Assembly (NCBI RefSeq): GCF_001748245.1
Contig: NZ_BDFO01000001.1
Location: 1,225,345 to 1,289,344, forward strand
DNA: 64,000 nucleotides
Reading direction: 5' to 3'
Source of the DNA: Oligoflexus tunisiensis
GTDB taxonomy: Bacteria > Bdellovibrionota_B > Oligoflexia > Oligoflexales > Oligoflexaceae
Shown: one piece after another, positions 27,301 through 35,627 of the stretch
How the letters are laid out: each line of letters starts with the position of its first letter
Numbering within the stretch: the first letter of the stretch is position 1
The notes under the pieces: model-generated
Told to the model about the DNA's origin: nothing
What the model saw: the letters and a program-made list of their open reading frames with translations, nothing else
The model's database searches: none
Translations under genes and position numbers: made by a program

Positions 27301-28911
27301 CTTTGGGTTCCCACCACCACCAGCAACGCCTTCCGCCTCCGCTCCGATTATTATGGTTATGCTTCCTATTGTGGTCTGGCCGGGGGTTCCCAGCCGAGTC
27401 TGAGTGGCAACCAGGCGGATGTTCTTTGCAATATGTTCAACGTCACGCATGTGGCGCCGTTCAGTGTCGCCGAAGGCATCAGCCCGGCTCAGAAATATCT
27501 GCTGCGTTTCGATCGCAGCGGTTCACCCTTTGATCCACCCAAGGTTTCCGTCAGCCCGGCCTATGACTTCTTTGGGATTACCCAGGGCACCTGGGTCTCC
27601 GGTTCGAGCGAACCCAACGCGGCCAATACCATGTCCCATCCCGGCGGCCGCACCAATGCAGGCGTCTGGTCACCTGCCGGTTCTCAGTATCGCTATATAT
27701 TTGGTGGGTACGGGCGGGACGATGGGATTGGTACAACCTTTCTCGCCGACCTCTGGCGCTATGATATGGCGAACGATACTTGGACGCTTCTGCCTGACGG
27801 TACTTATGGAATGGCCAACGGCATGCTGGCTTCAGCGATGGGAGTCTTCCATCCGTCCAATCGTCCAAGTGCCCGTACCGATGCCATGACCGTTTTTGAT
27901 CCGAGCGGCGCAGGCAAACTTTGGCTCTTCGGTGGTGAAGGGTTGAACTCCTCTGCGGCTGTCGGTCTTTTGAACGATCTTTGGGTCTATGATATCGGCC
28001 TGAATCAGTGGGCGATGATGAGCGGCAACCCAGCCGACATCAATGTCCAGGGTGTCATGGGCACCTCGGGAACGCCTGATCACACCAATTTTCCTGGAAG
28101 CCGCCGCGGTGCCATCGGCTGGATCGATGCCAGTGACAAACTCTATTTCTTTGGCGGTTTTGGTTACACGGACGGGTCGTCCGCTCACAATGGGATGCAG
28201 GGACAATTGAACGACCTTTGGGTCTTCGATCCTTCCACGGATTATGCCAGCAGCACCTGGACCTTCCTCAATGGGGATAACCTGGTCAACCAGCCCGGAG
28301 CCGTCGGTCAGCCTTCGGCTCGCGAGGGAGCGATGAGCTGGACCGATGCCGCGGGAGATTTCTGGATGTTCGGCGGCTACGGTCATGCCCTTGATCCTGT
28401 CAACGGCAATATGGGTCGTCTGAATGATTTGTGGTCCTATGATCCGAACAGCAATACCTGGGCCCGTCGCGGGGGTCCGAATTATATCGAAGGCTGGCTG
28501 GTCAATGGTTTACGGGGTGTGAGTTCATCTCATATCTGGCCGGGAGCACGGACTCAGGCCGCCGCCTGGCAAAGTCCGGATGGCAAATTCTGGATGTTCG
28601 GTGGCGATGGGCTCAGCTCCATGTACGCTGGCGGTGGTTCCATGAATGACCTATGGACCTTTGATCCTTCCACGCAGCAGTGGACCTGGGTCAGTGGTTC
28701 CACTCAGTACTGGGGAAGTGCGGAAGTTCCTGCCCCGAATCATTATGGTGAATTTGGACCTATGGATATGCCAGGAACCTTCAAACCCGGGTCACGCACG
28801 GGTGCCATGGCCTTTCCTGATGGCAATGGCAACGTCTGGATCTTCGGCGGCGTGGGCTATGGTCAGTTTACCAACGGCTATCTCAATGACCTTTGGTATC
28901 TTGGCTTCTAA
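24370..28911 (+). CDS. giant lipoprotein: six four-Cys repeats plus kelch-type propeller
   Basis: The 1513-residue protein starts with a lipoprotein signal, LGLTGC (Cys17). Residues about 60-200 form a beta-rich domain (SSVTLPAGALAIAAELVVE). From residue 357 to about 1060 I count six tandem units of 109-123 residues, each with four cysteines at matching offsets: 357/388/413/427, 466/497/524/540, 589/618/645/661, 705/733/760/780, 828/854/882/904 and 945/973/1001/1020. From about 1090 to the end lie six galactose-oxidase/kelch-like repeats, each with a FGG turn and a NDLW-type strand (DLWRYD, DLWVYD, DLWVFD, DLWSYD, DLWTFD, DLWYLGF), which should close a beta-propeller. I know no family with the cysteine units. 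Surface adhesion or glycan binding is a guess. Confidence 0.85.
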   Translation: MRVLTGIILFNLGLTGCFYMPIQSKGKVSTLDESPRLAAPVSATESKAISAYDPNSKVATTIPAPSGALAGSSVTLPAGALAIAAELVVEEAVPLSETSVATSLSINSDIAITPVGSGLIIRPTEDMDLTQPLTIAMPINPTGGLRSWLSQTLSLNSKYYTVFYKYFVNGELKAGAIPTNALQMSDSGSVLFQGYFGAYWLAEVSSPIEEKLEVTTEEPIVNKENVAVVTNTGVVTETEVVKKAAIPPVQWLSVNLSLDANTRSVKATASIGAGRTLSACKVDLFEKTAATSGINLEADASLTIRYTIVKKEAHSLYARFRCQDDQGRQTMSPWSSAVAVSGVVATPVVTQPTHDFCNSTPPELRVIVGYNGATIPVTTRAMTALGSCVYTVDVDSIWGSSFAIQTADGKTSCYTQNLQMGEQAASCVASGATAPQMPLAPGNYTIKLDFKSGATSPRLSLSLQSCELGDLYLLTTNDYYNWPAPVATNRMTHMGGCQYTAQANKINDYSLFVRIQNLNGSYSCGDGTSLNSNTLKTISCGATPGYYMQTAYGPYIKGYNYVLNLGSNMDVNGKPTTTPYLWASEIDLCMDNRYVLGPTSAGNNRQMGVNSFSKSSACTFSYVWLQGPTAFTPFFIGVGEGTEKCGVAPATTPSQYVTLDCSPNAVAIDLQSFVAPNGAWRFDLSTDSTTGKPSSLNLASVTTICSDAFYAVKSGTAGFRPDIQKALTEVSECIYQYDWTPTAADRSLAFIPSHNPATRCGRYPGYNNPAVGGPATDFYCHSNYMLDSDIAFTPTGIVDGKTYKVNLDFRLGYDRAKISIANHTSTSCPDLYVPGLNGPAFPDPANRMTRIGDCNYAYQFKTPETGLNPYFHIAEPGSSIQCGRDSNSGYADPTVSGHSVSMECSVGEPGDFFGTLSSDSYYQILVHYDSPGNSKVSLYSISNNCYTTSTLDGPSAVDHSSSFTKTFSQVDNCVEELLWVPTTTSNAFRLRSDYYGYASYCGLAGGSQPSLSGNQADVLCNMFNVTHVAPFSVAEGISPAQKYLLRFDRSGSPFDPPKVSVSPAYDFFGITQGTWVSGSSEPNAANTMSHPGGRTNAGVWSPAGSQYRYIFGGYGRDDGIGTTFLADLWRYDMANDTWTLLPDGTYGMANGMLASAMGVFHPSNRPSARTDAMTVFDPSGAGKLWLFGGEGLNSSAAVGLLNDLWVYDIGLNQWAMMSGNPADINVQGVMGTSGTPDHTNFPGSRRGAIGWIDASDKLYFFGGFGYTDGSSAHNGMQGQLNDLWVFDPSTDYASSTWTFLNGDNLVNQPGAVGQPSAREGAMSWTDAAGDFWMFGGYGHALDPVNGNMGRLNDLWSYDPNSNTWARRGGPNYIEGWLVNGLRGVSSSHIWPGARTQAAAWQSPDGKFWMFGGDGLSSMYAGGGSMNDLWTFDPSTQQWTWVSGSTQYWGSAEVPAPNHYGEFGPMDMPGTFKPGSRTGAMAFPDGNGNVWIFGGVGYGQFTNGYLNDLWYLGF

Positions 28912-29054
28912 CCTTTAATTCCTCCAAGGGACCAGGAGCTTGGCTTCTGTTCCCTTCCCCCATCTGCCTTTCACGGCATCAGTCAGGTACAATATAGATT
29001 GAACAACCTTGCTTCCGTCAAGCGGGATTGTCCTCTATTCCCAGGAGAATGGCG

Positions 29055-30086
29055 ATGAACAGTCACAAGCTGTCGCGAGCACGCGATGTCCTGGCTTTCG
29101 GTCTGTCCCTGGTCCTGATGGGTTCCTGCTCCTTCGGCAGTCAACCCAAGGCAGGCCAGGCGGAAGCGCAACCGGATGCCGAACAGCAAAAGAAACTGGA
29201 TGAAGCACGTGCCGAGCTCGAAATCGGTCGTAACATGGCAGGCCGTCTCTTGAAATTCTACGGCGCCTATCCCGATGAAAAACTCGTGCGGTATGTGAAC
29301 GAAGTCGGTAACTTCGTCGCCAAATACAGCGATTATCCTGATCGCCGGTATATGTTTGAGGTCTACAACAGCGATACGGTGAATGCCTTCGCCTGTCCCG
29401 GTGGATACATCCTGGTGTCCATCGGCGCGATCAAGAATGCCTCGAATGAAGCCGAGCTGGCCCACGTGCTCGGGCATGAGGTGGCTCATGTCGGGCATAA
29501 GCACATGTACAATGCCCTGAATAAAATGAGCAAGGAAGAGTTGGAAAAGAATGCCGACGCCAGTGGCAAGGCCACGGAAATTCCCGAGGAAACCAAGGCC
29601 CGCATGCGTCCCGCGCCCGAACAGTCGGAACTCGGAGCCACGATTGCCAAGTATCTGTCAGGCAGCGCAGCGGGTTTGAATATTCTGCAGGCCGCCAAAG
29701 CCGGTATGTCGGTGATCATGGAAAAAGGCCTCGGGGCTGAGTTGGAATACGAGGCCGATCGCGAAGGAACCCGCTATGCCGTGGGCGCCGGTTATTATCC
29801 CAAGGCTCTGATCAACTTCCTTTGCCGCATGGAAGTCAGTCGCGGCAAACCCAGAGATTACTGCCTGAAGGATGCCGTGGCCAAGGGCGAACCCTCCACC
29901 ATTCTCGACAAAACCCACCCCGCGGTGCCGCTGCGCGTCAGCAATATCAAGGACGTGCTGGTGGCCATGAAAGCGGATGAGATTATCGGCGCAAAAGGAA
30001 AAAAACGTTTCACGGTGATCAAGGAACGCGCTTTGAAACAAGCCTCGAAAGCTCAGGTCGATACTGAAACGGAAGGAAAGGAATAA
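29055..30086 (+). CDS. M48-family metalloprotease lipoprotein
   Basis: The 343-residue product has a lipoprotein signal (LVLMGSC), then an M48 peptidase domain with the zinc motif HEVAH (His141, Glu142, His145) inside LAHVLGHEVAHVGHKHM. The third ligand is in YEADREGTRYA, and the VNAFACPGGYILVSIGAI segment typical of BepA/LoiP-like proteases is present. Such proteins degrade or fold outer-membrane proteins in the periplasm. The start at 29055 is seven bases after AGGAG; ATGs at 29028 and 29049 are less well placed. The next gene encodes an outer-membrane protein three bases downstream, a fitting partner. Confidence 0.9.
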   Translation: MNSHKLSRARDVLAFGLSLVLMGSCSFGSQPKAGQAEAQPDAEQQKKLDEARAELEIGRNMAGRLLKFYGAYPDEKLVRYVNEVGNFVAKYSDYPDRRYMFEVYNSDTVNAFACPGGYILVSIGAIKNASNEAELAHVLGHEVAHVGHKHMYNALNKMSKEELEKNADASGKATEIPEETKARMRPAPEQSELGATIAKYLSGSAAGLNILQAAKAGMSVIMEKGLGAELEYEADREGTRYAVGAGYYPKALINFLCRMEVSRGKPRDYCLKDAVAKGEPSTILDKTHPAVPLRVSNIKDVLVAMKADEIIGAKGKKRFTVIKERALKQASKAQVDTETEGKE

Positions 30087-30089
30087 CCG

Positions 30090-31334
30090 ATGCGTAAGTC
30101 CTGGCGTTTGATTTTGATCGGCTGTGGCTTCTGGGGCACTCAGGGAATGGCGGACCAGTATCACTATCACAATCTCGTCGTTGGGGAACGGGCCATGGGT
30201 CTGGGTGGCGCTTTTTCCGCCATTGCCGATGATGCCTCCGGGGTGATTTACAATCCCGCCGGATTGGGTTTTGCGCTGTCGAGTGATATCTCGGGTTCGG
30301 CCAATGCCATCTATACGAAAAAAACGGTCTATAAGAAAACGATCGCCAATGATGACTTCACCGAGGAAAGCAGCGGGACGCTGTCACCCTTCTTCGGCGG
30401 TCTGCAAAAGCTCGACGACACCATGCAGGGCCTGGCCATCGCCTTCGCCATGTACTCGCTCGATTCTGAACTCAAGGATCAGGATGATGTGATTGAAAAC
30501 ATCGGCAGTCTGCAGCGCTTTCACCGGACCTCGAACATTCGTTCGAACACCACAGGCTACGGTCTCGGTGCCGCCAAACGGCTGAGCGGTAACTTTTCAC
30601 TCGGGGTGTCGCTCAGCTGGATCGTGGTCGATGAGCTCGTCCAGGAATACCAGGACGTTCAATATGCCAATACCGGTTTCCTTGCGCAGAATATTCGCAC
30701 ACATCTGACCGCTTCCGCGCTGGACTCGGCAATCGGCGCCCAGTATGCGGTTGGGACCTTTTCCTTTGGAGTGGTGACGCGCCTGCGGAGCCTGATGGCT
30801 GAAAACTATGATTATGGTCAGGATAACAGCACCAATCTCCCAGCGGGCAGTAGCACACCAGGGGATACGGTACGCGGGAACGCTGACATAAAATTCAAGA
30901 CGCCACTCAAGGATCTGCCAATGGAAGTCCGGGCGGGGGTTGCGTGGTTTCCCTCAGCCGTGTTTCTATGGTCCTTTGACGTAATCCATAATACGGCAGC
31001 CGAAGGCGACATTTTCAAGCGGGAGGCTGTTACCAACTTTGCAACAGGGGCTGAATATTATATAACTCCTTCAATACCCGTGAGGACTGGCATCTTTACG
31101 AATTATGATACCAGGCCTGCAGTCGAGAGTGGAAAGGTAAATCAGGCGGACCACATCGACTACATGGGCTATTCTTTGTTCTTCGGCTGGGTGCAGCCAA
31201 ACAGTCAGGTTGCAGGTGGGTTGGTTGTCCAGGATGGTGAGGGCAAGGCCCAGAAGATCGGCAACTCAGCCAACATACAGACTGTGGAAGCCCGGTCGTA
31301 TACGTTTGCCTTATCGGCAACTCACAGTTTTTAG
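30090..31334 (+). CDS. outer-membrane beta-barrel protein, PorV/FadL-like
   Basis: The 414-residue protein has a signal peptide cleaved near residue 21. Its N-terminal phrase VVGERAMGLGGAFSAIADD, then ASGVIYNPAGLG, is characteristic of the OmpP1/FadL-PorV group of outer-membrane proteins. The rest alternates in short amphipathic strands and ends with an aromatic residue (SATHSF), as expected for BAM-dependent barrels. Its cargo is unknown. It follows the M48 protease by three bases and precedes greA by ten, so the three are likely one transcript. Confidence 0.82.
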   Translation: MRKSWRLILIGCGFWGTQGMADQYHYHNLVVGERAMGLGGAFSAIADDASGVIYNPAGLGFALSSDISGSANAIYTKKTVYKKTIANDDFTEESSGTLSPFFGGLQKLDDTMQGLAIAFAMYSLDSELKDQDDVIENIGSLQRFHRTSNIRSNTTGYGLGAAKRLSGNFSLGVSLSWIVVDELVQEYQDVQYANTGFLAQNIRTHLTASALDSAIGAQYAVGTFSFGVVTRLRSLMAENYDYGQDNSTNLPAGSSTPGDTVRGNADIKFKTPLKDLPMEVRAGVAWFPSAVFLWSFDVIHNTAAEGDIFKREAVTNFATGAEYYITPSIPVRTGIFTNYDTRPAVESGKVNQADHIDYMGYSLFFGWVQPNSQVAGGLVVQDGEGKAQKIGNSANIQTVEARSYTFALSATHSF

Positions 31335-31344
31335 AGGTGGCACA

Positions 31345-31821
31345 ATGGCTACAGAAACCGTCCCTTTCACGCCCCAGGGATACGCAGAGCTGAAGGCGGA
31401 ATTGGACACCTTGAAGTCGGTCGAACGACCCAAGGTGATTCAGGAGATTGCTGATGCGAGGGCGCACGGTGACTTGAAAGAAAATGCTGAATATCATGCA
31501 GCGCGGGAGCGTCAGAGCTTCATTGAGGGCCGCATCTCCATGCTGGATGATCAGATCGCGCGCGCGAATATTATCGACTTCAGCGGTGACCAGCCCGATC
31601 AGGTGAAGTTTGGTGCCTTTGTCACCATCATCGATGAAGATGGTGGTGAAGAGAAAACCTTCCGCATCGTGGGTGATCTCGAAGCGGATATCACGCGCAA
31701 CAAATTGTCCATTGGTTCGCCTCTTTCCAAGGCTTTGATGGGTCGTCGCCCCGGCGATACCGTGGAAGTCGCTGTCCCCAAAGGCACCAAAGAGTACTCG
31801 ATCGTACGCATTTCCTACTAA
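31345..31821 (+). CDS. greA: transcription elongation factor GreA
   Basis: The 158-residue factor has the GreA layout: an N-terminal antiparallel coiled coil (GYAELKAELDTLKSVERPKV) whose tip carries the acidic residues in GDLKENAEYHAARE, and a C-terminal FKBP-like domain (ISIGSPLSKALMGRRPGDTV-like segment near the end). GreA stimulates transcript cleavage by stalled RNA polymerase. The start at 31345 has AGAGGTGG upstream. The open frame before it lies inside the outer-membrane gene. Confidence 0.96.
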   Translation: MATETVPFTPQGYAELKAELDTLKSVERPKVIQEIADARAHGDLKENAEYHAARERQSFIEGRISMLDDQIARANIIDFSGDQPDQVKFGAFVTIIDEDGGEEKTFRIVGDLEADITRNKLSIGSPLSKALMGRRPGDTVEVAVPKGTKEYSIVRISY

Positions 31822-32023
31822 TCATCGCCGTAAAATGACCAGACGCCGGATTGAGGACGCATGCCTTTGCATGTCCCTCGATGCCTGCGCGGCCTCAATA
31901 TGACGAGCCCCCTGAGGCTGTCCAGGTTCTTGACACCTTCCCCCCAGTCGTTTCAAAAGCTTGGGCTCTGGCATGGGTCCTGTATGGTAAGGCTCATACC
32001 TGTTGAGGCTGAGGGACTTGCTC

Positions 32024-32875
32024 ATGATGAATTTGCGTAGGCTGTTACTGTATGTGGTGTCTTTGTTTTGTCATTTCTCTGCGCATGGGGCGCTGGCGGA
32101 TTCTGTTTATCGACTCGATGATGAACATTTTTCCTTGCGTCTCGATTCCAGGCTGCGTTTTATCGATGCCAAGGAAACCGCGCGCATCATGATTGAGGAC
32201 TGGGGCAACCCCGCGCCGCACGTCATGGAACAAAATCCTCTCGGCATGATCGTCGATCAAAACTTTCCCAAAGGTTCGACCTGGGGCATCGTCATGACCG
32301 CTTCCCATGATGGCCATATTCCCGACAAGGATGCGAAAAGCATCGATAACGAGAGCATTCTGCAGATTCTGCGCAAGGAATATAAGCGCATGAACAGCCA
32401 AAGAAAGGCCGCGGGTACCGCTCCTGTGACGAGTCTGGACTGGGCCCTGGAGCCTCAGTATGATCGCCGCCGGCATCAGATCACCTGGGCCAAGACCATT
32501 GGCTTTGGCCGCAATGAAACGCGCACCTTGAATTATGCGGTCCGGATTCTGGGCCGTGAGAATGCCATCCATCTCAATGCTGTTGGTCCCATGGATCAGC
32601 TGGCCGCGATTACCCGCTCCATGCAGGCTGTGATCGCAGGGTCGGCCTTCGATGAAGGCTATCGCTATGAGGATTTCAACGCACTCTATCATCGCACGGC
32701 GGATTATGGACTGGTGGGTCTGGTCGCCGGTCCTTCCCAGCAGAAAACCAGCCGTTGGGAAATGCTCTGGCAGAACCTGGGCGGTGGCTCCTCACATTTC
32801 ATGATCGCCGGTCTCTTCGGTTTTGTCGTGGTCCTCGGACGCTGGCTGACCCGACGCCGTCTCCCCGAATTTTAA
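32024..32875 (+). CDS. DUF2167 family membrane protein
   Basis: The 283-residue protein has a signal peptide, a periplasmic domain and a C-terminal transmembrane segment (FMIAGLFGFVVVLGRWLTRRR). The domain carries the DUF2167 pattern: WGNPAPHVMEQNPLGMI, GHIPDKDAKSIDNESILQ, MNSQRKAAG, LDWALEPQYDRRRHQITWA, then TLNYAVRILGRENAIHLN and ADYGLVGLVAG. The role of the family is not established. The start at 32024 follows GAGGGA. The 202 bases before it, back to greA, hold no gene I can support. Confidence 0.85.
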   Translation: MMNLRRLLLYVVSLFCHFSAHGALADSVYRLDDEHFSLRLDSRLRFIDAKETARIMIEDWGNPAPHVMEQNPLGMIVDQNFPKGSTWGIVMTASHDGHIPDKDAKSIDNESILQILRKEYKRMNSQRKAAGTAPVTSLDWALEPQYDRRRHQITWAKTIGFGRNETRTLNYAVRILGRENAIHLNAVGPMDQLAAITRSMQAVIAGSAFDEGYRYEDFNALYHRTADYGLVGLVAGPSQQKTSRWEMLWQNLGGGSSHFMIAGLFGFVVVLGRWLTRRRLPEF

Positions 32876-32957
32876 TCATGTCCTGGCGGCTCACGGCCGC
32901 TGGCGAAATCCTTGCAAATTCCTCCCAGGAGTTCACCCCAACCTGGGAGATATCACC

Positions 32958-34286
32958 ATGAAAGCAATACTTCCTGTCCTGGCGATCAGTGGCAGTCTTC
33001 TGCTTTTGAATAACTGCAAGGGCGATGACGACGAGGATAATGACGTCCCTCCGCCTGCGGATCAGGGCCAGGAGGCGGCCGGTCTTGCCGATGGTCTGCC
33101 CGTACCGAATGTGGCGCATGATGCCCGGACCCTGAGCAAGGTCCTCGGCTGGCCTGCCGACAAAAAACCGGTGGCACCGGCCGGCTTTGAAGTGAAGGAA
33201 TTCGCAGGTGGTCTGGAAAACCCACGCAACACCTACGCGTTGCCGAACGGCGATATATTGGTGGTGGAATCCAACACCAAAGGCAAAGGACCGCAGGAGG
33301 AGAATCTGGATCCCAACAAGGCCGCAAGGCGTGGCCAGAGCGCGGATCGCATCACCATCCTGCGCGACACGAACGGGGACGGTGTTTCCGATTCCCGGGC
33401 CCTCTTTCTTTCCGGTTTGAATCAGCCCTTCGGCATCGCTCTGGTCGGTGAGCAGCTCTTCGTGGCGAACACCGACAGCCTTATGGTTTTTCCTTATAAA
33501 ACCGGTGATGTTGTCATCAACTTTGCCGGCCGCAAGATTCTGGATCTGCCGGCTGGTGGCTACAACAATCATTGGACCCGCAACCTTCTGGTGAGTCCGG
33601 ATCAAACCAAACTCTATATTTCCGTGGGTTCGGCCAGCAATATTGCGGAGCATGGCTTAACGGAGGAAACACGTCGGGCCAATATCCTGCAGGTAAATCT
33701 GGACGGCAGTGGCGAGAAGGTTTTTGCCAGCGGCTTGCGCAATCCTGTGGGTATGGATTGGAACCCGGAGACCGGGGAGCTCTGGAGCGTGGTGAATGAG
33801 CGGGATTTTCTGGGCGATGACCTCGTTCCGGATTTCCTGACTTCGGTGAAGGAAAACAGTTTTTACGGCTGGCCTTATTCCTATTTCGGTCAGAATTTGG
33901 ATCCACGTGTGCCTAACCAGAACCCTCAGCTGGTGGCGGCAGCCGTCGTGCCCGATGTGCCCCTCGGAGCCCATACCGCATCGCTGGGTCTGGCCTTTGC
34001 GCGCGGTGAGAATCTCCCGGATGCCTGGGACGAGGGTGCCTTCATCGCCCAGCATGGATCCTGGAATCGCACAACCATCGCGGGCTACAAGGTCGTGTTC
34101 CAACCCTTTGAGGATGGCAAACCCAGCGGGGCCTTGCAGGATTTCCTGACAGGATTTGTCGTGAACGCTGCGACGGCGGAAGTGTATGGACGGCCGGTGA
34201 GTGTCAGGGTTCTGGATTCCGGAATCATCCTCGTGGCGGATGATTCCGGGGATAAAGTCTGGTCGGTTGTACCGCTGGCGCGTTGA
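32958..34286 (+). CDS. glucose/sorbosone dehydrogenase-like beta-propeller lipoprotein
   Basis: The 442-residue protein has a hydrophobic leader and a cysteine at residue 20. The preceding residues (LLNNC) make an irregular lipobox. After an acidic linker (KGDDDEDNDVPPP) comes a propeller of the soluble PQQ-dependent glucose/sorbosone dehydrogenase family, with DRITILRDTNGDGVSDS, LFLSGLNQPFGIAL, NNHWTRNLLVSPD, ASGLRNPVGMDWNPETGEL and AQHGSWNRTTIAGYKV. These enzymes oxidise sugars in the periplasm when PQQ-bound; many homologues are untested. Its stop directly abuts that of a convergent paralogue. Confidence 0.83.
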   Translation: MKAILPVLAISGSLLLLNNCKGDDDEDNDVPPPADQGQEAAGLADGLPVPNVAHDARTLSKVLGWPADKKPVAPAGFEVKEFAGGLENPRNTYALPNGDILVVESNTKGKGPQEENLDPNKAARRGQSADRITILRDTNGDGVSDSRALFLSGLNQPFGIALVGEQLFVANTDSLMVFPYKTGDVVINFAGRKILDLPAGGYNNHWTRNLLVSPDQTKLYISVGSASNIAEHGLTEETRRANILQVNLDGSGEKVFASGLRNPVGMDWNPETGELWSVVNERDFLGDDLVPDFLTSVKENSFYGWPYSYFGQNLDPRVPNQNPQLVAAAVVPDVPLGAHTASLGLAFARGENLPDAWDEGAFIAQHGSWNRTTIAGYKVVFQPFEDGKPSGALQDFLTGFVVNAATAEVYGRPVSVRVLDSGIILVADDSGDKVWSVVPLAR

Positions 34287-35477
34287 TTAAGGAGCCGCTT
34301 TCAGGCGGAAGAGCCCCTGATTGCCGGCATCGCTGGTAAAGTACAGCGCTCCGTCAGGTCCAAAGGCGAGGCCGACCGGTCGCGCCCAGCGATCACCCGT
34401 GCTGGCATTTTGAAAGCCATGAACCAGGTTGTTCGCCATGGAAGCGGCCGCCGTTTCACCCAACGTGATCGCCACGATTCTGGGCTCACGACGTCCGGCC
34501 AGATCACCCGTGGCGGCGCCACTGGGGGGCGTTCCCCAGGAACCATGAACTGCGACAAAAGCCTGGCCGGTAAAGCGGCCGTTAAAATCCGAACTGCGTG
34601 GGAAGGCAACGGCCATGGGTGCACTGCGCGCGGGAAGGAAAGCGGCGGGTCTTTTGACCTCGGTGATGGGCCGCGGTGGATTTCTCGTGATGCAGGTGTC
34701 GCGGGTTACGGTTCCCTCAACGGTTTGGAACCAGGGCATGCCGAAGAAATCACCGTCCTCGACCGCAACAAAAACCTCCTTGGGTTCATCAAAACCATGA
34801 TGATCCGGACCGTTGTTGCTGGCATAGAGGATGCCAGTGGCCGGATCCCAATCAAAACCAACCGGATTTCTCAGGCCTGATCCAAAGGGCCGCAGCACAG
34901 GCTTGCTGCCACCTTCATCGAGCACCATGATCCCACCGCGGCGCTTGCTGACCGGATAACTGGGACTCAGATACTCGTCCGAACAGTTGCCGCTGATGCC
35001 CAGCGAAACATAGATGCGCTGGTCCGGGCCTACGCCCACCGTGCGGCTGTTGTGACCAGGACCCCCTGGCAGTGCCTCAACCAGAGTGAAATCGCTTTTG
35101 GTATAGGTGCGGCCGGCTTCATAAAGAGCGCGGTAGAGGCCGTTGGTTTCCGCGAGCCAGATCTCTTCACCCTGAGCTGTCTGACGAAAGGCGACACTGT
35201 GCGGATAGCCACCAAATTGAATGGCCACTTCCGCCTTTTTGTAAGGCGCTTTCAGGCGATACACCACACCGGCTTTGGAACCGACCAGAAGGTCACCGTT
35301 GCTCGCAAACGCCATGAAACGCGGACCCTGCATCTCCGTGTTCAGAACTTCGATGGTCGTGCCTTCCGGGATGTTGACTGAATAGGCCTTGTCGTTCACC
35401 GTAAGTGTCTCGGATGAGGCCGCACAGGGAAGAAAGAGCAGGCTGCTGAGGATCCAACGCGATAGGGAAAGCTTCAT
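34287..35477 (-). CDS. exported glucose/sorbosone dehydrogenase-like protein
   Basis: The 396-residue protein has a signal peptide (WILSSLLFLPCAASS) and a propeller related to that of the convergent neighbour. Shared phrases include GSGLRNPVGFDWDPATGIL, VAVHGSWGTPPSG and RPVGLAFGPDGALYFTSD. It is shorter and lacks the acidic linker. A PQQ-dependent sugar oxidoreductase is the family expectation, but I cannot confirm the active-site His and Arg. The two stops touch (34286/34287) with no visible terminator. An 8-bp hairpin at 35517-35541 lies in its leader. Confidence 0.82.
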   Translation of the reverse strand: MKLSLSRWILSSLLFLPCAASSETLTVNDKAYSVNIPEGTTIEVLNTEMQGPRFMAFASNGDLLVGSKAGVVYRLKAPYKKAEVAIQFGGYPHSVAFRQTAQGEEIWLAETNGLYRALYEAGRTYTKSDFTLVEALPGGPGHNSRTVGVGPDQRIYVSLGISGNCSDEYLSPSYPVSKRRGGIMVLDEGGSKPVLRPFGSGLRNPVGFDWDPATGILYASNNGPDHHGFDEPKEVFVAVEDGDFFGMPWFQTVEGTVTRDTCITRNPPRPITEVKRPAAFLPARSAPMAVAFPRSSDFNGRFTGQAFVAVHGSWGTPPSGAATGDLAGRREPRIVAITLGETAAASMANNLVHGFQNASTGDRWARPVGLAFGPDGALYFTSDAGNQGLFRLKAAP

Positions 35478-35516
35478 CGTAATCTCCCGTCTTCAAAGGT
35501 TTCAAACATTGTCCAC

Positions 35517-35541
35517 CTCCATCCATACAGCAGGGATGGAG
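35517..35541. promoter_or_regulatory. hairpin in leader of the 34287-35477 gene
   Basis: An 8-bp perfect stem, with arms 35517-35524 and 35534-35541, lies 40 bases upstream of the start codon at 35477. No T-run follows on either strand. It could shape the 5' untranslated region of that gene; no function is evident. Confidence 0.3.
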
Positions 35542-35627
35542 TGCAGACAACTGAGCCCAAATGAAGACAGGATCCTATGTACAGAATTTTTCTGTTAACA
35601 AGGGCCGTACATAAACTTCTTTGTTCG

